From the NCBI GenBank assembly GCA_036867785.1, contig CP145409.1:868001-932000 (forward strand): a stretch of 64,000 bases of DNA. Reading direction: 5' to 3'. Shown in pieces: positions 21,062 through 31,265 of the stretch (its first letter is position 1; every line of letters starts with the position of its first letter). This DNA comes from Plasmodiophora brassicae (Eukaryota > Endomyxa: Phytomyxea > Phytomyxea > Plasmodiophorida). The notes beneath the pieces were generated by a model. The model made no database searches. It was not told the DNA's origin and saw only the letters and a list, made by a program, of their open reading frames with translations. The position numbers and the translations under genes are program-made.

Positions 21062-22085
21062 ATGGGCTCACCGCTGGTTGCCGTCTGGGTCCAGGGCATT
21101 CTCCTCAATCTGACCGGCACGATCTCCTCGAACCTCGGGTCGAACCTCGTCAAGGTCGGCCATGCAAAGAAGGCGCTGGGTGCCGGCGCCGTGCCATGGT
21201 TCGCCATCGGCTGGCTGCTCTTCGTTGCTGGTGCGCTCATCAATTTCATTTCCTTCGGCCTGGCTGCCCAGTCGCTTCTGTCTGCGCTTGGAAGCGTTCA
21301 GTTTGTAAGCACCCTATCGAAGCGCATTCCTCGTGACTGATCCGTAACCCTGCCTGTTAAAGGTATCTAATGTGTTCTTCGCGTACATTCTCCATGGCGA
21401 TCCTGTGACCCCGGGAACGGTCAGATCCACATTGCTGATCGTAATTGGCATCGTTATCATTTTTACCACAACAAGGCCGCCAGCTTATGAGGCCGTGTCT
21501 GTCGAGGAGCTTGCCATGTTGTACGGTCGACCACCGTATATTGTTTACATCACGTGTACCGTTGTCCTGGTCGTGGCTTTACAGATCATCTACAGGAAGC
21601 TTTGCAGATGCCGTGAAGGCGATGGGACGCATCGACAGAATTTCATGGTCATGGTATGTTACGCGATGGTCAGTGCGATCGTTGGGTCCCAAGCCGTTGT
21701 GCTGGCGAAAACGATGGCTGTCGCCATGCGCATCAGGCCATTCCAGTTCCATCCGCTGATGTTTATCTTGACGCCAGTTGGCATCTGCGTCGCCTGCTTC
21801 TGGGTTCATCGGCTGAATTGTGCATTACGAAGATTCCCTGCCATCATTATCATTCCCGCTTTGCAAATTTCCTGGATAACAAGCTGTGTCGTAAGCGGCG
21901 GCATCTTGTTCGACGAGTTCTCCAGTTTCAACACGACGAATGCCATCGGATTCTCATTCGGGTTTATTCTAATCGCCTGTGGTATCGTATCGTTTCCGAC
22001 GAACCAGTCTCAAGCGCCAGTGAAGTCCGAACCTTCACAGTCACTGTCGGAATCGCTACCCGTCAAACAGCAAACCCAGGTCTAG
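21062..22085 (+). CDS. NIPA-like magnesium transporter
   Basis: NIPA/DUF803 proteins move Mg2+ across plasma or endosomal membranes. Exons 21062-21304 and 21363-22085 give 321 residues in an exact frame. The N-terminus starts directly with the first helix and the signature GTISSNLGSNLVKVGH. Then come WFAIGWLLFVAGALINFISFGLAAQSLLSALGSVQFVSNVFFAY, the most conserved region of the family, and six to seven further helices. The C-terminal 30 residues are Ser/Pro/Gln-rich and cytosolic. The ATG at 21062 precedes the first helix at the position usual for the family; earlier ATGs would add non-conserved Arg/Gly-rich sequence. Confidence 0.88.
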
Positions 22086-22344
22086 TAATATTATACTCTT
22101 ATAAAACACGCCGACGACGCGAGATTCATGGCTGTTTGCATCAACAACCCATCGGAATGGACTCGTCGACGTTTTAACCTTACAAGTGATTTTCAGGAAG
22201 CACCGAACGCGACCTCCTCCGTGTTGTTAAGCTGAGAACTGGGCGCTCAATTCGAGCCTACGAACAGTACAAGTACTTAGACATGCCGTCTGGATCTGGA
22301 GCTTCCGGTTTATTGTCGCAGGCATATCAAGGACATCAGGTAGT

Positions 22345-22815
22345 CTAGTCTTCGTTGATTGATACCTCGACTTCAACGCCAGGCTCGATGCTGATCGAGG
22401 TCTGCAAACCAAAGAGAAATAAGAATCACTACCGGGCTGTCATCCGTCCGGCCCAATGCATACAATCTGCTTAACAACGTCGGCCGGGGAGCGCAGATCG
22501 ATCAGGCGCTTGTGGATGCGCATCTCGTAGCGGTCCCAGGTGTTGGTACCTTCACCACAGGGCGATTTGCGGACCGTCAGTCGCAGGGTCTTCGTCGGCA
22601 GGCGGACAGGGCCGCTGTGCTTCAGGCTCTTGTCCTTAGCACCGCGGATTAGATCACCGCACACTATCCGAATCACGTTTCAGCACGAAGAACATACTTC
22701 CATATACGAATAGCATACCCTTCTCCAGGGCGGCGACATTGCGGCTGGTGAGCGTGATGCGGATGCGGTGCACTGGCGCCTCGACAGTGTCGACGACCTT
22801 CTTGACGGTCTCCAT
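22345..22815 (-). CDS. RPS20: 40S ribosomal protein S20 (uS10)
   Basis: A small-subunit protein of the cytosolic ribosome head. Exons 22815-22719, 22663-22464 and 22401-22345 give 117 residues, against 119 in human. Family sequence is seen throughout: [69 protein letters not shown] and the end [16 protein letters not shown]. Introns are GT-AG, 55 and 62 nt. It shares a 243-base divergent promoter with the epoxide hydrolase gene. Confidence 0.96.
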
Positions 22816-23058
22816 CGTTCTCGCTGTTCCCGGACTCCGCGTCGCGGCCGACGGACTCCGCAGCACCCCATTATATGACCGCGCGCCCTAAACTGTCGAC
22901 CACCCCTCAAGTACTGTGCGGCACACGTCAACGCCCACCTGTGACGCTTACACACATGTGGGTACTTCAACTCCACCGGCCCACAGCAGAAAGTTTGTTT
23001 GGGGACTTCGCGTTGGCGCCAAAGTCTGACTGAGCAGCTGTGTGTGCACCTGGCCTGC

Positions 23059-24382
23059 ATGATGCCTACCCCAGGTGAACCTGTTCCGTTCGAGGCGCCG
23101 CAGTTGGATGTAGCTGATCTCAGAAACCGTCTGGCGAATGCGGTGTACCCGACGACAATCGATAGCCCCGAGAGTTGGGAGTCAGGCACTGATCTGGGTG
23201 CGCTGAAATCACTAGCTGAGTACTGGCGGAAGTCGTTTGACTTCAAGGCGTTCCAGCAACGCCTCGATCGGTTCCCACAATTCACCATATCCTTGAACGG
23301 TCTCGAACGTGTCCATTTCGTCCACGTCCGCAGTCGGCGGCCTGATGCCATTCCCATGATAATGCTTCATGGATGGCCGGGAAGCTATCTCGAGTTCACC
23401 AAGGTCATCGAGCCCCTGACCGATCCTGGTGACGATGCCCAGCCTGCTTTTCATGTCGTCGTTCCGTCACTGCCAGGGTTTGGGTTCTCGTCAGCACCCC
23501 AAAAGCCTGGGTTCGGCGTCATCAAGATCGCCGAGACGTTCGACATGCTGATGGAGCAACTGGGATACTCGCGCTACATCGCTCAAGGGGGCGACATGGG
23601 ATCGCAAGTGGCGCGCTCTCTCGGCATCTACCATTCGGACCACTGCGTCGGCGTGCACATGAACATGATCGCATTTGGTCCAAAGCTCTTCTCCGTGCAG
23701 ACCATCCACGAGATCTTATGGCTGATCGGGTTCCCCAATTCTCCTGGCAAGGACTACCTGGACCGTGCGGTCAGCCAGTATAAGGCCGGGTGTGGTTATC
23801 AGATCCTGCAGGTCACGAAGCCGCAGACCCTGGCGCCCGCCCTGATCGACTCTCCGCTGGCGCTGCTGTCCTGGCACTACGAGAAATTCGCGGGTTGGAC
23901 GGATCCGCGTCGAGGCCTCAGCGACGACGAGATCCTGTCCCATATTTCGCTGTACTGGTTCACGAAAGCAGGTGGTACCAGCATTCGCCTCTACAAGGAA
24001 CACATGTTCAAAGAAGCCATGTTACTCATGCAGACATAGTATGGGTGGAAAGCAGACCTTTGTCTGTCGTGAACCGGTCCTGACATTTCGTTACAGCTGT
24101 CCGACGAGGACAAGCCACTGCGTGTACCCGTACGAAATCATGAAGCCGTTACGCTGCTGGGTCCAGCCTTTCTTCAACCTCGTTCGGTACACGCAGGCGC
24201 CCGAAGGCGGGCATTTCGCTGCTGACGAGAACCCGACCTTCTTCGTCAAGGACGTTCGGGCCTCGGTCCCCGCCCTGCTGGAGCCTGTGGACAAATCCAT
24301 ATCCGCGTCGGTCAAGGGATTTCTCTTCTCCTGGGCCGCCACGTTCGCAGCCGTCTTCGGCTACGACCTGTACGAAAACTAA
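23059..24382 (+). CDS. Microsomal-type epoxide hydrolase
   Basis: It hydrolyses epoxides to diols via an alpha/beta-hydrolase fold. Exons 23059-24038 and 24097-24382 give 421 residues. The N-terminal EHN region (PFEAPQLDVADLRNRLANAVYP and YWRKSFDFKAFQQRLDRFPQFT) is typical of the EPHX1/leukotriene group. Catalytic elements: oxyanion motif HGWPGS (~104-109), nucleophile Asp in GGDMGS (D179), an acid-donor Tyr in SLYWFT (~299), and catalytic His in GGHFAADE (~366). Unlike mammalian EPHX1 there is no N-terminal anchor; instead a hydrophobic C-terminal segment (FLFSWAATFAAVFGYDL) may tether it. Two ATGs, 23059 and 23062, are adjacent. A decayed copy of the last exon follows. Confidence 0.88.
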
Positions 24383-24714
24383 GCAGGAGCGATTTGGTTG
24401 TGTCGACGAATACACCACGAACTGTGACAGCGGTGAACGGGGTGTGCTGCCCTACCCCTCGTTTGGGGCAGTGCGGGTCGACACCCGATTCTGCCATACC
24501 AGTTACGCCGGTATTATCGGCTACATAACATCCCAGTACGAGCATACAGCGTATTCTGATCGGCGATGACTCCGAAAGGAACCATTCCTCGCGGCGGAAC
24601 GTTGGTTGCGCTACACAGGTGCAGAGACTCTTAACATAACAGTTCTGGCGATGTCCATTGCTCACGTGAGCATGATCACGTCCAGATTGTTGGTCACGAC
24701 ACTGAGTCCGTTTT

Positions 24715-24995
24715 TGACCAGCGTCCAAGGCCATGAACGGCAATGTTATCCCCAATTCACTGCTACGCCTGGCCCATTCAAGAAGAATACGAAACTCCCA
24801 CCGTCTCACCGGTACACGCACGCACCCGAAGGTGGCTGCTGCCGAGAGGCCGACCTTCTTTCGTCAAGGACGTTCGGGGCTCGGCCCCGCCTCTGCTGGC
24901 TCCTGTCGGCAAATTCCGTACCAGCTTCGACCAGGACGTTCTTCCTTTCGTGAGCCGCCGCGTTCACTGCCGTCTCCGGGTGCGGCCTATACGAT
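24715..24995 (+). pseudogene. Decayed duplicate of the epoxide hydrolase last exon
   Basis: The stretch aligns with 24097-24365 of the gene just upstream: GGTACACGCACGCACCCGAA here against GGTACACGCAGGCGCCCGAA there, then the block encoding FVKDVR and the region before the C-terminal helix. The catalytic GGHF is lost (the copy reads GGCCREAD-like), the frame is broken by small indels and the end of the tail helix is scrambled. No upstream catalytic domain accompanies it. It is a tandem partial duplication that has decayed. The intervening 24383-24714 holds no gene I can identify. Confidence 0.7.
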
Positions 24996-25240
24996 GATTA
25001 ACCGGAAACAGCATGGCGTTCGTGGAGGGTGGTGCGCAAAGACTGGCAACACAATGTTCTGCAGGTCATGCTATTCTGCAACCCATGCCATGCGTTGTCC
25101 GGATAGTTGGATCGAAGAAGATATTATTTCCTGTTGCTCCACTTGGTTGCCAGTCGTGCGCGTCCACCTCGCGTCGTCCTTGGGTTGGCCAGCAGTCATT
25201 GTTCCTGGTAGGCGTGGGGAACAGCTCCGCGCCTTCAGCC

Positions 25241-26178
25241 ATGTCGTCGTCAAGAGAGGTAGTGATCGTGAAGGTAGACGGTGACATCCTGACGCACAAG
25301 GTCATCCACCTGTTGTCGCACCTGGTGTACGCTCATACTACCCTCGTTTTAACAGAAGACCGAAGTCCAAGTCAACCACGATGGCATCAAAGACCTCGTC
25401 GCCGTCATTTCAGAGGTGGCCACGTGCGTCAAATGTCACGTTCCGTCCGTAACCGCATTGGGGTCGACAGGTCTACAAACGGAAGAACAGTCCGGCGATG
25501 GTCATCGTCCATGGTATTGGGGAGTTTGCGCGCCGTTCGTCGCTGCTCGACGCGGCAGGACAGGCGACATCGGCCACAGCGACCCGAGCCAAGTCACAAA
25601 TCCACAGTGGGATCGCTATTCTGAATGCCTCAGTCGTCAAGGCCCTCTGCGCTGCCGGCGTCCCCGCGTTCAACCTGACGACATTCCTTGAGAGCAACGA
25701 TTCGCTCTCGGGCAAAGTCAAGTCGCTTCTGTCCCTGCAAAGCGTCCCCGTCATCTCCAGCGACGTCACGTTGTCACCCGGTAATACGATCCATATCAAC
25801 GGTTCCGACATGATCGTATCGTCCCTGGCCAGGGCGCTACCCTGTACCCGGGTCGTCTTCCTCACAGGTACCGCTCCCGAAAGTGCTGTCGGCACCTTTG
25901 TCATCTGACGCTCGCCTGAAGATGCCGATGGCGTATTCGGAATGTCTCCAGCGGACGACAGCTTCTTGATTCGTCGCATGAACCAGAAGGACACAGTTGC
26001 CAGACCTAACGACAGCCCCGGGATGGTGTCGAAACTGACGGCGGCGCAGGCCATCGCCGGCGCTGGCATCGACGTCTTCATGACCAACTGCCATTCGATG
26101 CAGAACTCGGTGCACGCCTGCACAGGAACCATTACCGACGACTGGATCGGGACGCATATCAGCAACGACGAAGCATGA
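25241..26178 (+). CDS. Isopentenyl-phosphate-kinase-like protein (amino acid kinase fold)
   Basis: IPK phosphorylates isopentenyl phosphate to IPP. Exons 25241-25300, 25356-25415, 25471-25867 and 25922-26178 give 257 residues in exact frame. The fold landmarks are in order: VIVKVDGDILTHK (family LGGSxxT), MVIVHGIGEF (family VHGxGSFGH), SVPVISSDV, INGSDMIVSSLA (family SGD), RVVFLTDADGVF, and DSPGMVSKLTAAQAIAGAGIDV (family DVTGGM..K). The glycine-rich loop reads VDGD instead of GGS, and the IPK catalytic His after GSFG is replaced (GEFARR), so activity or substrate may differ. Another member of the amino acid kinase superfamily, such as a fosfomycin-kinase-like enzyme, is the alternative. No targeting signal is evident. 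Confidence 0.72.
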
Positions 26179-26183
26179 AAATA

Positions 26184-26760
26184 TCATTGACTATTCGCAA
26201 TGTATCCCTCGATCAGTGCAAAGGCCTCGGGCGCCATGTCCCTTAGCGTCTGGCGATCTCGCAGACCGACCTCAGTGAGCTCGTCCGTGCTCAGGCCACA
26301 GTAGACGACGACCATCTCGGCCATGTACTCGTCCCTGTTCGTGGAGGCGTAGATGCTGCCGAGCGTGCCACGAGCCTTGTGCCGTTCATAGGCGTCAGCG
26401 ACCTTCCAGTGGAACGCAGGGTCCTTCTGACGAATCGCCATGTCGACCCCATGGAACACTTCGTGGCATGTCAAAGCACCCGGCGGCCAGCCCCCAACGC
26501 CGTCCACCAGGTCCTCTCGCGACGAGAACTGACCACGACAGCATCAGAGGTATTAGGTGGGAACGGCAATGGGAACAGGTACAATGAAAGGGCAACAGGT
26601 ACAGTTGCGCCCGTCTTCGACGCGATGTCGACCTTCCTTCTTCCCGACGAACTCGGGAATTTGGCACAAGTTCTCGTTCCTGCGCACGGGTTCAGTCTGC
26701 GGCGGCGAGAGAGCGGCTTGTTCGTTATCGGCAACCGACGTTCTGTCGTCGAGGATGACA
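26184..26760 (-). CDS. HEXXH zinc metallopeptidase (ATLF/zincin-like), 5' exons unresolved
   Basis: The last exon (26528-26184, 114 residues) holds the zincin core: TCHEVFHGVDMAIRQKD with the HExxH zinc site, and 35 residues later NRDEYMAEMVVVYCGL, where the Glu in EYMAE is the likely third ligand. This pairing is usual in anthrax-lethal-factor-like/Pro-Pro-endopeptidase and related domains. A preceding exon ends at 26603 and fits in phase (KVDIASKTGAT); a further one may begin near 26679 or earlier. I could not settle the N-terminus or see a signal peptide. The substrate is unknown. The gene follows the discoidin-like gene on the same strand. Confidence 0.6.
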
Positions 26761-26983
26761 AGGCGCATTGGGCCAGGATCGTCGCCTGCCGCCGACCCGA
26801 TCGGCGATCGGAAGGTGGCGCAGGCAGCCCGAGCCGCCGGACTGAAACACGCCCTGATCAACGTGACGGCCGCGGGCAGCACAGGGCCTGCTGCCTGGCT
26901 ACAGCAGACCCAGAGGCCTTCGCAGTTCACCGATTGGTAGAAAGACGGGTCGCCGCCTGTAAACTCGGCCGGCCTAGGTGCCA

Positions 26984-27712
26984 TCAGAAGGCCCCTGCGG
27001 AAAGTGTCAGAATCGGGCGGGATGGAATCGCGGCCTGGAGGTGTCCAACGCGCCTGTAGCAGACATCATGAAGGTCGCCCACAGTCTCCAGAGGGCGGTC
27101 ATCGGACGGCTCGGCGGTTAATCCAAACAACTGCCATTCGGACACCCAGGTCGGTGTCTCTGTCAGGCCGCCAACGCTGTCGTCGATGCGCCACCGCCTC
27201 AGGCTGCGCCAGGTGTGGTCGGCGACCCGTTCCTGGAGCGTCAGGTGCGCTCCCACAGCGTCCGCGATGATGCGACAATCGACGACAATATCGTCGGTGG
27301 TGATGCCCAGCCAGATGCGATGGCTGGTCGGGTGACCACGCCCGCCCCAGACCATTGCGTTCTCCTCGAACGCGTTCTCGGCGGCGTATCCCGTCTGGTC
27401 GCAGGACCCTGAACAGATGACGGAGGAACGTCGCACTTCGGCCCCGTTGGCGCCCACGAACACGATCCGCTCGATATCCAGCTTCCAGGCGTCCTGCCAC
27501 GGTTCGCAAGGCTCGTAGAAGACGCGATACGTTCTCATCTGGTCGCGAGGCCGACACAGTAATGAAACGTGGCTCTGTACAGGCGCCGCCCAGTTGTGTT
27601 TACTCCTAAGACGAATGCCACGACCAATACAGTCAACATGGACACGCACTCGCCTGGGACAGCAATACTCTGTAATAGCCATACGATGCAGGACGAAGTC
27701 GGCTTGAATCAC
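26984..27712 (-). CDS. Discoidin (F5/8 type C)-like beta-sandwich protein
   Basis: An open frame of up to 242 residues. From the inner ATG at about 27538 (MRTYRVFYEPCEPWQDAWKL) it reads like a galactose-binding / discoidin-type sandwich: AENAFEENAMVWGGR, HRIWLGITTDDIVVDCRIIADAV, TWRSLRRWRID, WVSEWQLFGL. In that fold the N-F-D...W pattern and the IGxD strand are typical. Such domains bind sugars or lipids. The first 58 residues in the frame are atypical, so an upstream intron or the inner start is likely. The family assignment is by pattern only. It ends just before the zincin gene. Confidence 0.5.
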   Translation of the reverse strand: MIQADFVLHRMAITEYCCPRRVRVHVDCIGRGIRLRSKHNWAAPVQSHVSLLCRPRDQMRTYRVFYEPCEPWQDAWKLDIERIVFVGANGAEVRRSSVICSGSCDQTGYAAENAFEENAMVWGGRGHPTSHRIWLGITTDDIVVDCRIIADAVGAHLTLQERVADHTWRSLRRWRIDDSVGGLTETPTWVSEWQLFGLTAEPSDDRPLETVGDLHDVCYRRVGHLQAAIPSRPILTLSAGAF

Positions 27713-28293
27713 AACTCAGCGCGGCCCATGTCGCCAAGCTTGTCCTGGATCTTCCGGACCATGGCGTTCATGAGGATGCTCTGCGCCTTCGGGTCATCCT
27801 TCGTCTGCTCCATTATCGTCTGCATCTTGGCGAACCAGTTCGGGTTGCCGAGGATCTCGCCGAAGTCGCGACCCTGCTCGACATGATGCAGAATGTCCTC
27901 CATGGGCGCCTTGCTCAGGTGGTCGATGCCTTCCGACAACGCCGATTCCAACTCGGTAATCGTCGAGGCATGCTCGTCCGTGTGCGTTTCGGCGCCTTCG
28001 CCATTGAGGCCGGCGAACATGTCAAACAGCCCATCGTTTTTCGCCTTCTCCAGCAGTTCACTGAAATCCGGGAGGGCCGAACCGCGTCGCGACGACTTCG
28101 CTCGGGGCACCTCGGCGCTTTCCTCATGGTGCGAACGCGGCACGTCGTCCGTGTCGTGATGCGGCATCGTCTTCGTAACGGAGGGATCCGCAGTCGGTGC
28201 GATAGGCTCATCGACGTGAACGTCGCGCCCGACAACGACGACAGCGGCGATCGCGGCGACGACAACAACAACGACAACGGCAACGCTCCGCAT
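27709..28293 (-). CDS. Secreted or type II membrane protein of unknown function
   Basis: A single-exon 194-residue frame. Residues 2-22 are extremely hydrophobic (MRSVAVVVVVVVAAIAAVVVVG), a signal peptide or signal anchor. The rest is polar and acidic: a His/Asp-rich linker, then helical segments (DFSELLEKAKNDGLFDMFAGL, EDILHHVEQGRDFGEILGNP, AQSILMNAMVRKIQDKL). There are no cysteines. I recognise no family. Its stop codon overlaps the first codons of the preceding discoidin-like frame, which argues for that gene's inner start. Confidence 0.65.
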   Translation of the reverse strand: MRSVAVVVVVVVAAIAAVVVVGRDVHVDEPIAPTADPSVTKTMPHHDTDDVPRSHHEESAEVPRAKSSRRGSALPDFSELLEKAKNDGLFDMFAGLNGEGAETHTDEHASTITELESALSEGIDHLSKAPMEDILHHVEQGRDFGEILGNPNWFAKMQTIMEQTKDDPKAQSILMNAMVRKIQDKLGDMGRAEL

Positions 28294-28559
28294 AGTTGTG
28301 GCTGCAATTTAGACCAATGGACGAGGGCCGGGCGGGCGCGCGCGGCGTTGCCATGACCTGTGCGCCACTGCCACTGCTAAATTTAGGCGCTGGTGCATTC
28401 CGTACCGGCCGGGCGTCACGGGCTTGAGGCGGCGTTGCATCTGCGTCTGCGTAGTAGACAAGCCTCGGTTCATCCTCGCTGCAGAGCCAGATCCTTCGGC
28501 CGCTGTGAATATGTGTCACCAATGTCGATGGGGGCCGTAACGCAGTCGGGTCGGCTGTT

Positions 28560-29427
28560 AACGCATGGGAGGACGTATACGGCAAGGGCCGGAGTCGGTG
28601 CGAGTCCTTCGTGAGGGTTGGAGTTCATCGCGTACCATCGTCGCGTTTGCGCGACCCCTTGCTATTACCGTTATGGGGTTCGACAACGCGGCTTCCGAAA
28701 TGTACGCGTTTGCTCGCTCGCACATCTCCTTCACGATCATATCCAACAACCGGGTTGCTCACGGCCCCTCTCAGGCATGACGCTGGTTCCCAAATTGTCA
28801 TCGTTCGCGTCGATCAGGCAGCCGTTAATTCCCGAACTGAAATTGCATGCCAGCGAAGGGAGTGATCCGAAGCCGGCTGTACCGCTATCGATGCCGAAAA
28901 CTTGGCTTTTGCCTAGCATGAATGTCATAACAGTAAGGTTGGAATGGTTCTGCTTATCATGCTCCTGTTAATTCTGCGTTGTAATGTGTATACTCTACGA
29001 ACATGCCTATTTGGAAGGGCCATTGAATATACAGATGGATCTCTCTACCTGTCATTCGGCGACGTCGACTTGAACTCAATCGGGTACTTCACTGGTCCTG
29101 AGACACGCAATGTGAAACTCTCCATTAGTCGCCGGTAATGTCTCTTCCAAAGATTTGCAAGGGTGGTCTCTACCGCGGCGTTTCGCTGCCTGCGAGGCTG
29201 CAGTAATCCGGTTTGACGAAATAAAGATCCAGTTACGTTAAAGGTACAACAGGATGGCATCAACACGCCAGTAAATCATAGGTGCGGGACTGGAACGAAT
29301 TGCGTCAATGCCAAGAAGCAGCCGGCTCGTCCACACCTTCTTGGTAGAGTATCGGTTTGTGGATGTCATCCGAATGCGGCAAGGTCACGACGTGCAGTTT
29401 ACGTAAATAATCCACTGGCATGGACAT
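28560..29427 (-). CDS. Multi-exon gene resembling a DUF4241 protein; model incomplete
   Basis: A first exon starts at ATG 29427 (MSMPVDYLRKLHVVTLPHSDDIHKPILYQE) and ends in a GT donor. Later coding pieces include SLEETLPATNGEFHIACLRTS (about 29190-29100), a piece after a good acceptor at about 28915 reading KSQVFGIDSGTAGFGSLP, and GYDREGDVRASKRVHFGSRVV near 28735-28670. The order G-x-F-x-I, then GIDSGTACF-like, then GYDxxGxV is the pattern I know from DUF4241 proteins. I could not make one continuous chain, so an exon is missing or the gene is damaged. A + strand frame (28944-29138) overlaps and is less convincing. Confidence 0.4.
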
Positions 29428-29525
29428 CAGCGAATCCGAAGAGGTGTGCTCATATTTATGTGATACGATATAACGTAGTCGACAATGTCGTGCCCCACGA
29501 CGATCACGAACGTGGGTTATGCCTA

Positions 29526-30893
29526 TTAGTCGCTGTACCGACGTGGGCGTTTGGGGCGCAGACTCATGGTCCTGCCATTGTCGGGTTGGATAGGGCCTTC
29601 AGGCGATTGGTCTTCCTCTGCTTTCGAGCCGCCACTCCCCAATCCAGCTGCGCCTTCCTCGTCCTCTTCGCCATCATCAACGTTGTCGGCATCAGATGGA
29701 CCGAGTTCGTCTTCTTCCTTGGAAAGCTCCATCATGATGCGCCATTTCTTGGCAAGGCTCTTCGTTGACCGCTCCGGGTTCTCGCCCCAATACTTCAACT
29801 GGATCTGCTTCCAATTCGTGCCAAACTCCTCCACGCCATCCTTCAGATGCTGTTCCTCTTCAGGTGTGTAGAACCGCATGACGCGCCCCGAGCGATTCTT
29901 TCGCGAAGTCCTTTTACGAGGCGCAGTCGCTTGAGCAGATGGTTGTGCTCCGACCTCAGGCTCCTCAGGAAGACCGCCTCCAGGTTGATCGCCAATCGGT
30001 TCCCCTGACTTCAGCGACTTCACCGACCCGGTATCCTCAGACACATCCATCGACGATACAGGTAGTTGGCCAGGAGCGGCAAGATCTTGGCTCTGCGTCT
30101 CTTCGATTGACATTGATGGGACAACGCCTTCCTCCTCATCCTCTTTCACGCGCCGGCGACGTTTACGGGATGGCTTCGGCGGACCGTACTGGATCAGGCC
30201 CCAGCGTTCCATAAGCGCCTCCGCATCGCGACCTCGAAAATCATATTTGCGAAGGATCTGGGTCCAGTTTGTCCCGAACTCGGCAACCCCCAATCGCAGG
30301 TGTTCAACGTCACGAGCCGTCCATCGCTTGGCGACATATCCAGGAGGGTAGGACGACGACGGCGGCGGCTTGGTGGACAGGAATTCGTCGTCAGAATACG
30401 AAATGCCATGCTGATCTTCAGAGTCGGAGTCGGCGACGGCTCCTCTGACATTGTAATCGTGAGAGTAGCCGCTGCGATGCAGGCGAAATGCGACATAGAT
30501 GTAGTCGTGCGCCAGGCAGAAACGCATGTAGGTTCCTGGATCGTAATCGGCGATATCGCAGCTGAACTCTCGATCCTTGGATCGGAACACGAACCAGCCA
30601 GGTTGCAGGACGCCGTCGTTTTCGAGACGCTGGGCGATCAGGTCCGGTGCGGGTGCCTTCTCATTACAGAACGCTAGCGCGTCGCTAAGGACGCCCAGGA
30701 ACGTCCTGGTCGTTCCAGGCGACATATCGTGATCAATGACCTCGCACTGGACGCCGTTGACGAGGCGATGATCGAAAGAACGTGGATACTCGGTCATGTC
30801 GACCGGTACACAACTACGATCGTTACAAGGTTCCCAAGGGACCACGTGTACTCTCTGGGAGAACGTCTCGGCCTTTGCGGACTTGGTCAACAT
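29526..30893 (-). CDS. Nuclear protein with two Myb/SANT domains
   Basis: A single-exon 455-residue frame with ATG at 30893 (a second candidate start, MTEYPRSF, lies 32 codons later). Two Myb/SANT-type helix-turn-helix domains are seen: RWTARDVEHLRLGVAEFGTNWTQIL (~195-250) and FYTPEEEQHLKDGVEEFGTNWKQIQ (~345-400). The second is followed by SLAKKWRIM, resembling the telobox-type Myb of telomere and rDNA-binding proteins. Between them lie basic stretches (PSRKRRRRVK, RKRTSRKNRSGR) that look like nuclear localisation signals. The N-terminal ~180 residues are a folded, unrecognised domain; the C-terminus is acidic, then ends RPKRPRRYSD. It is likely a DNA-binding regulator or telomere-associated factor. 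Confidence 0.75.
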   Translation of the reverse strand: MLTKSAKAETFSQRVHVVPWEPCNDRSCVPVDMTEYPRSFDHRLVNGVQCEVIDHDMSPGTTRTFLGVLSDALAFCNEKAPAPDLIAQRLENDGVLQPGWFVFRSKDREFSCDIADYDPGTYMRFCLAHDYIYVAFRLHRSGYSHDYNVRGAVADSDSEDQHGISYSDDEFLSTKPPPSSSYPPGYVAKRWTARDVEHLRLGVAEFGTNWTQILRKYDFRGRDAEALMERWGLIQYGPPKPSRKRRRRVKEDEEEGVVPSMSIEETQSQDLAAPGQLPVSSMDVSEDTGSVKSLKSGEPIGDQPGGGLPEEPEVGAQPSAQATAPRKRTSRKNRSGRVMRFYTPEEEQHLKDGVEEFGTNWKQIQLKYWGENPERSTKSLAKKWRIMMELSKEEDELGPSDADNVDDGEEDEEGAAGLGSGGSKAEEDQSPEGPIQPDNGRTMSLRPKRPRRYSD

Positions 30894-31265
30894 TCAAGTC
30901 CGGCCACCCGTGGGCCTTGCCCGACTGGCGCACAGCCCTCACTTGCATTCCTCCTCAGGATCGTGTCATGCAGTGCTCATTCTATGCCTGATTCAACGCC
31001 AAGTTCTATGCCGAACGCCAGAGCAAAGGTCACCCGCATGACACACACGCAATGGCAGCTCGTGCATACTCATACTGGATTCCAATGCGGGAAACGGCCT
31101 AAATGAGGGCCTGTCATCAGTGAAACAGGAAGACTTGTTTAGGCAGACATGCCCACGCAGCGAAATGCTGTGAAGATACCACATTCGACGCCACAGTTCA
31201 GTTGGTGTCTGCGCGATTTTGGGACGTGGTACAATACAAGAAGTAAATACCGGATTGTCGTCGCC

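Noticed and set aside
26557-26940. 127-codon plus-strand ORF reading VAQAARAAGLKHALINVTAAG
   Set aside because: Opposite strand to the zincin region, no start context or family; possible but unsupported.
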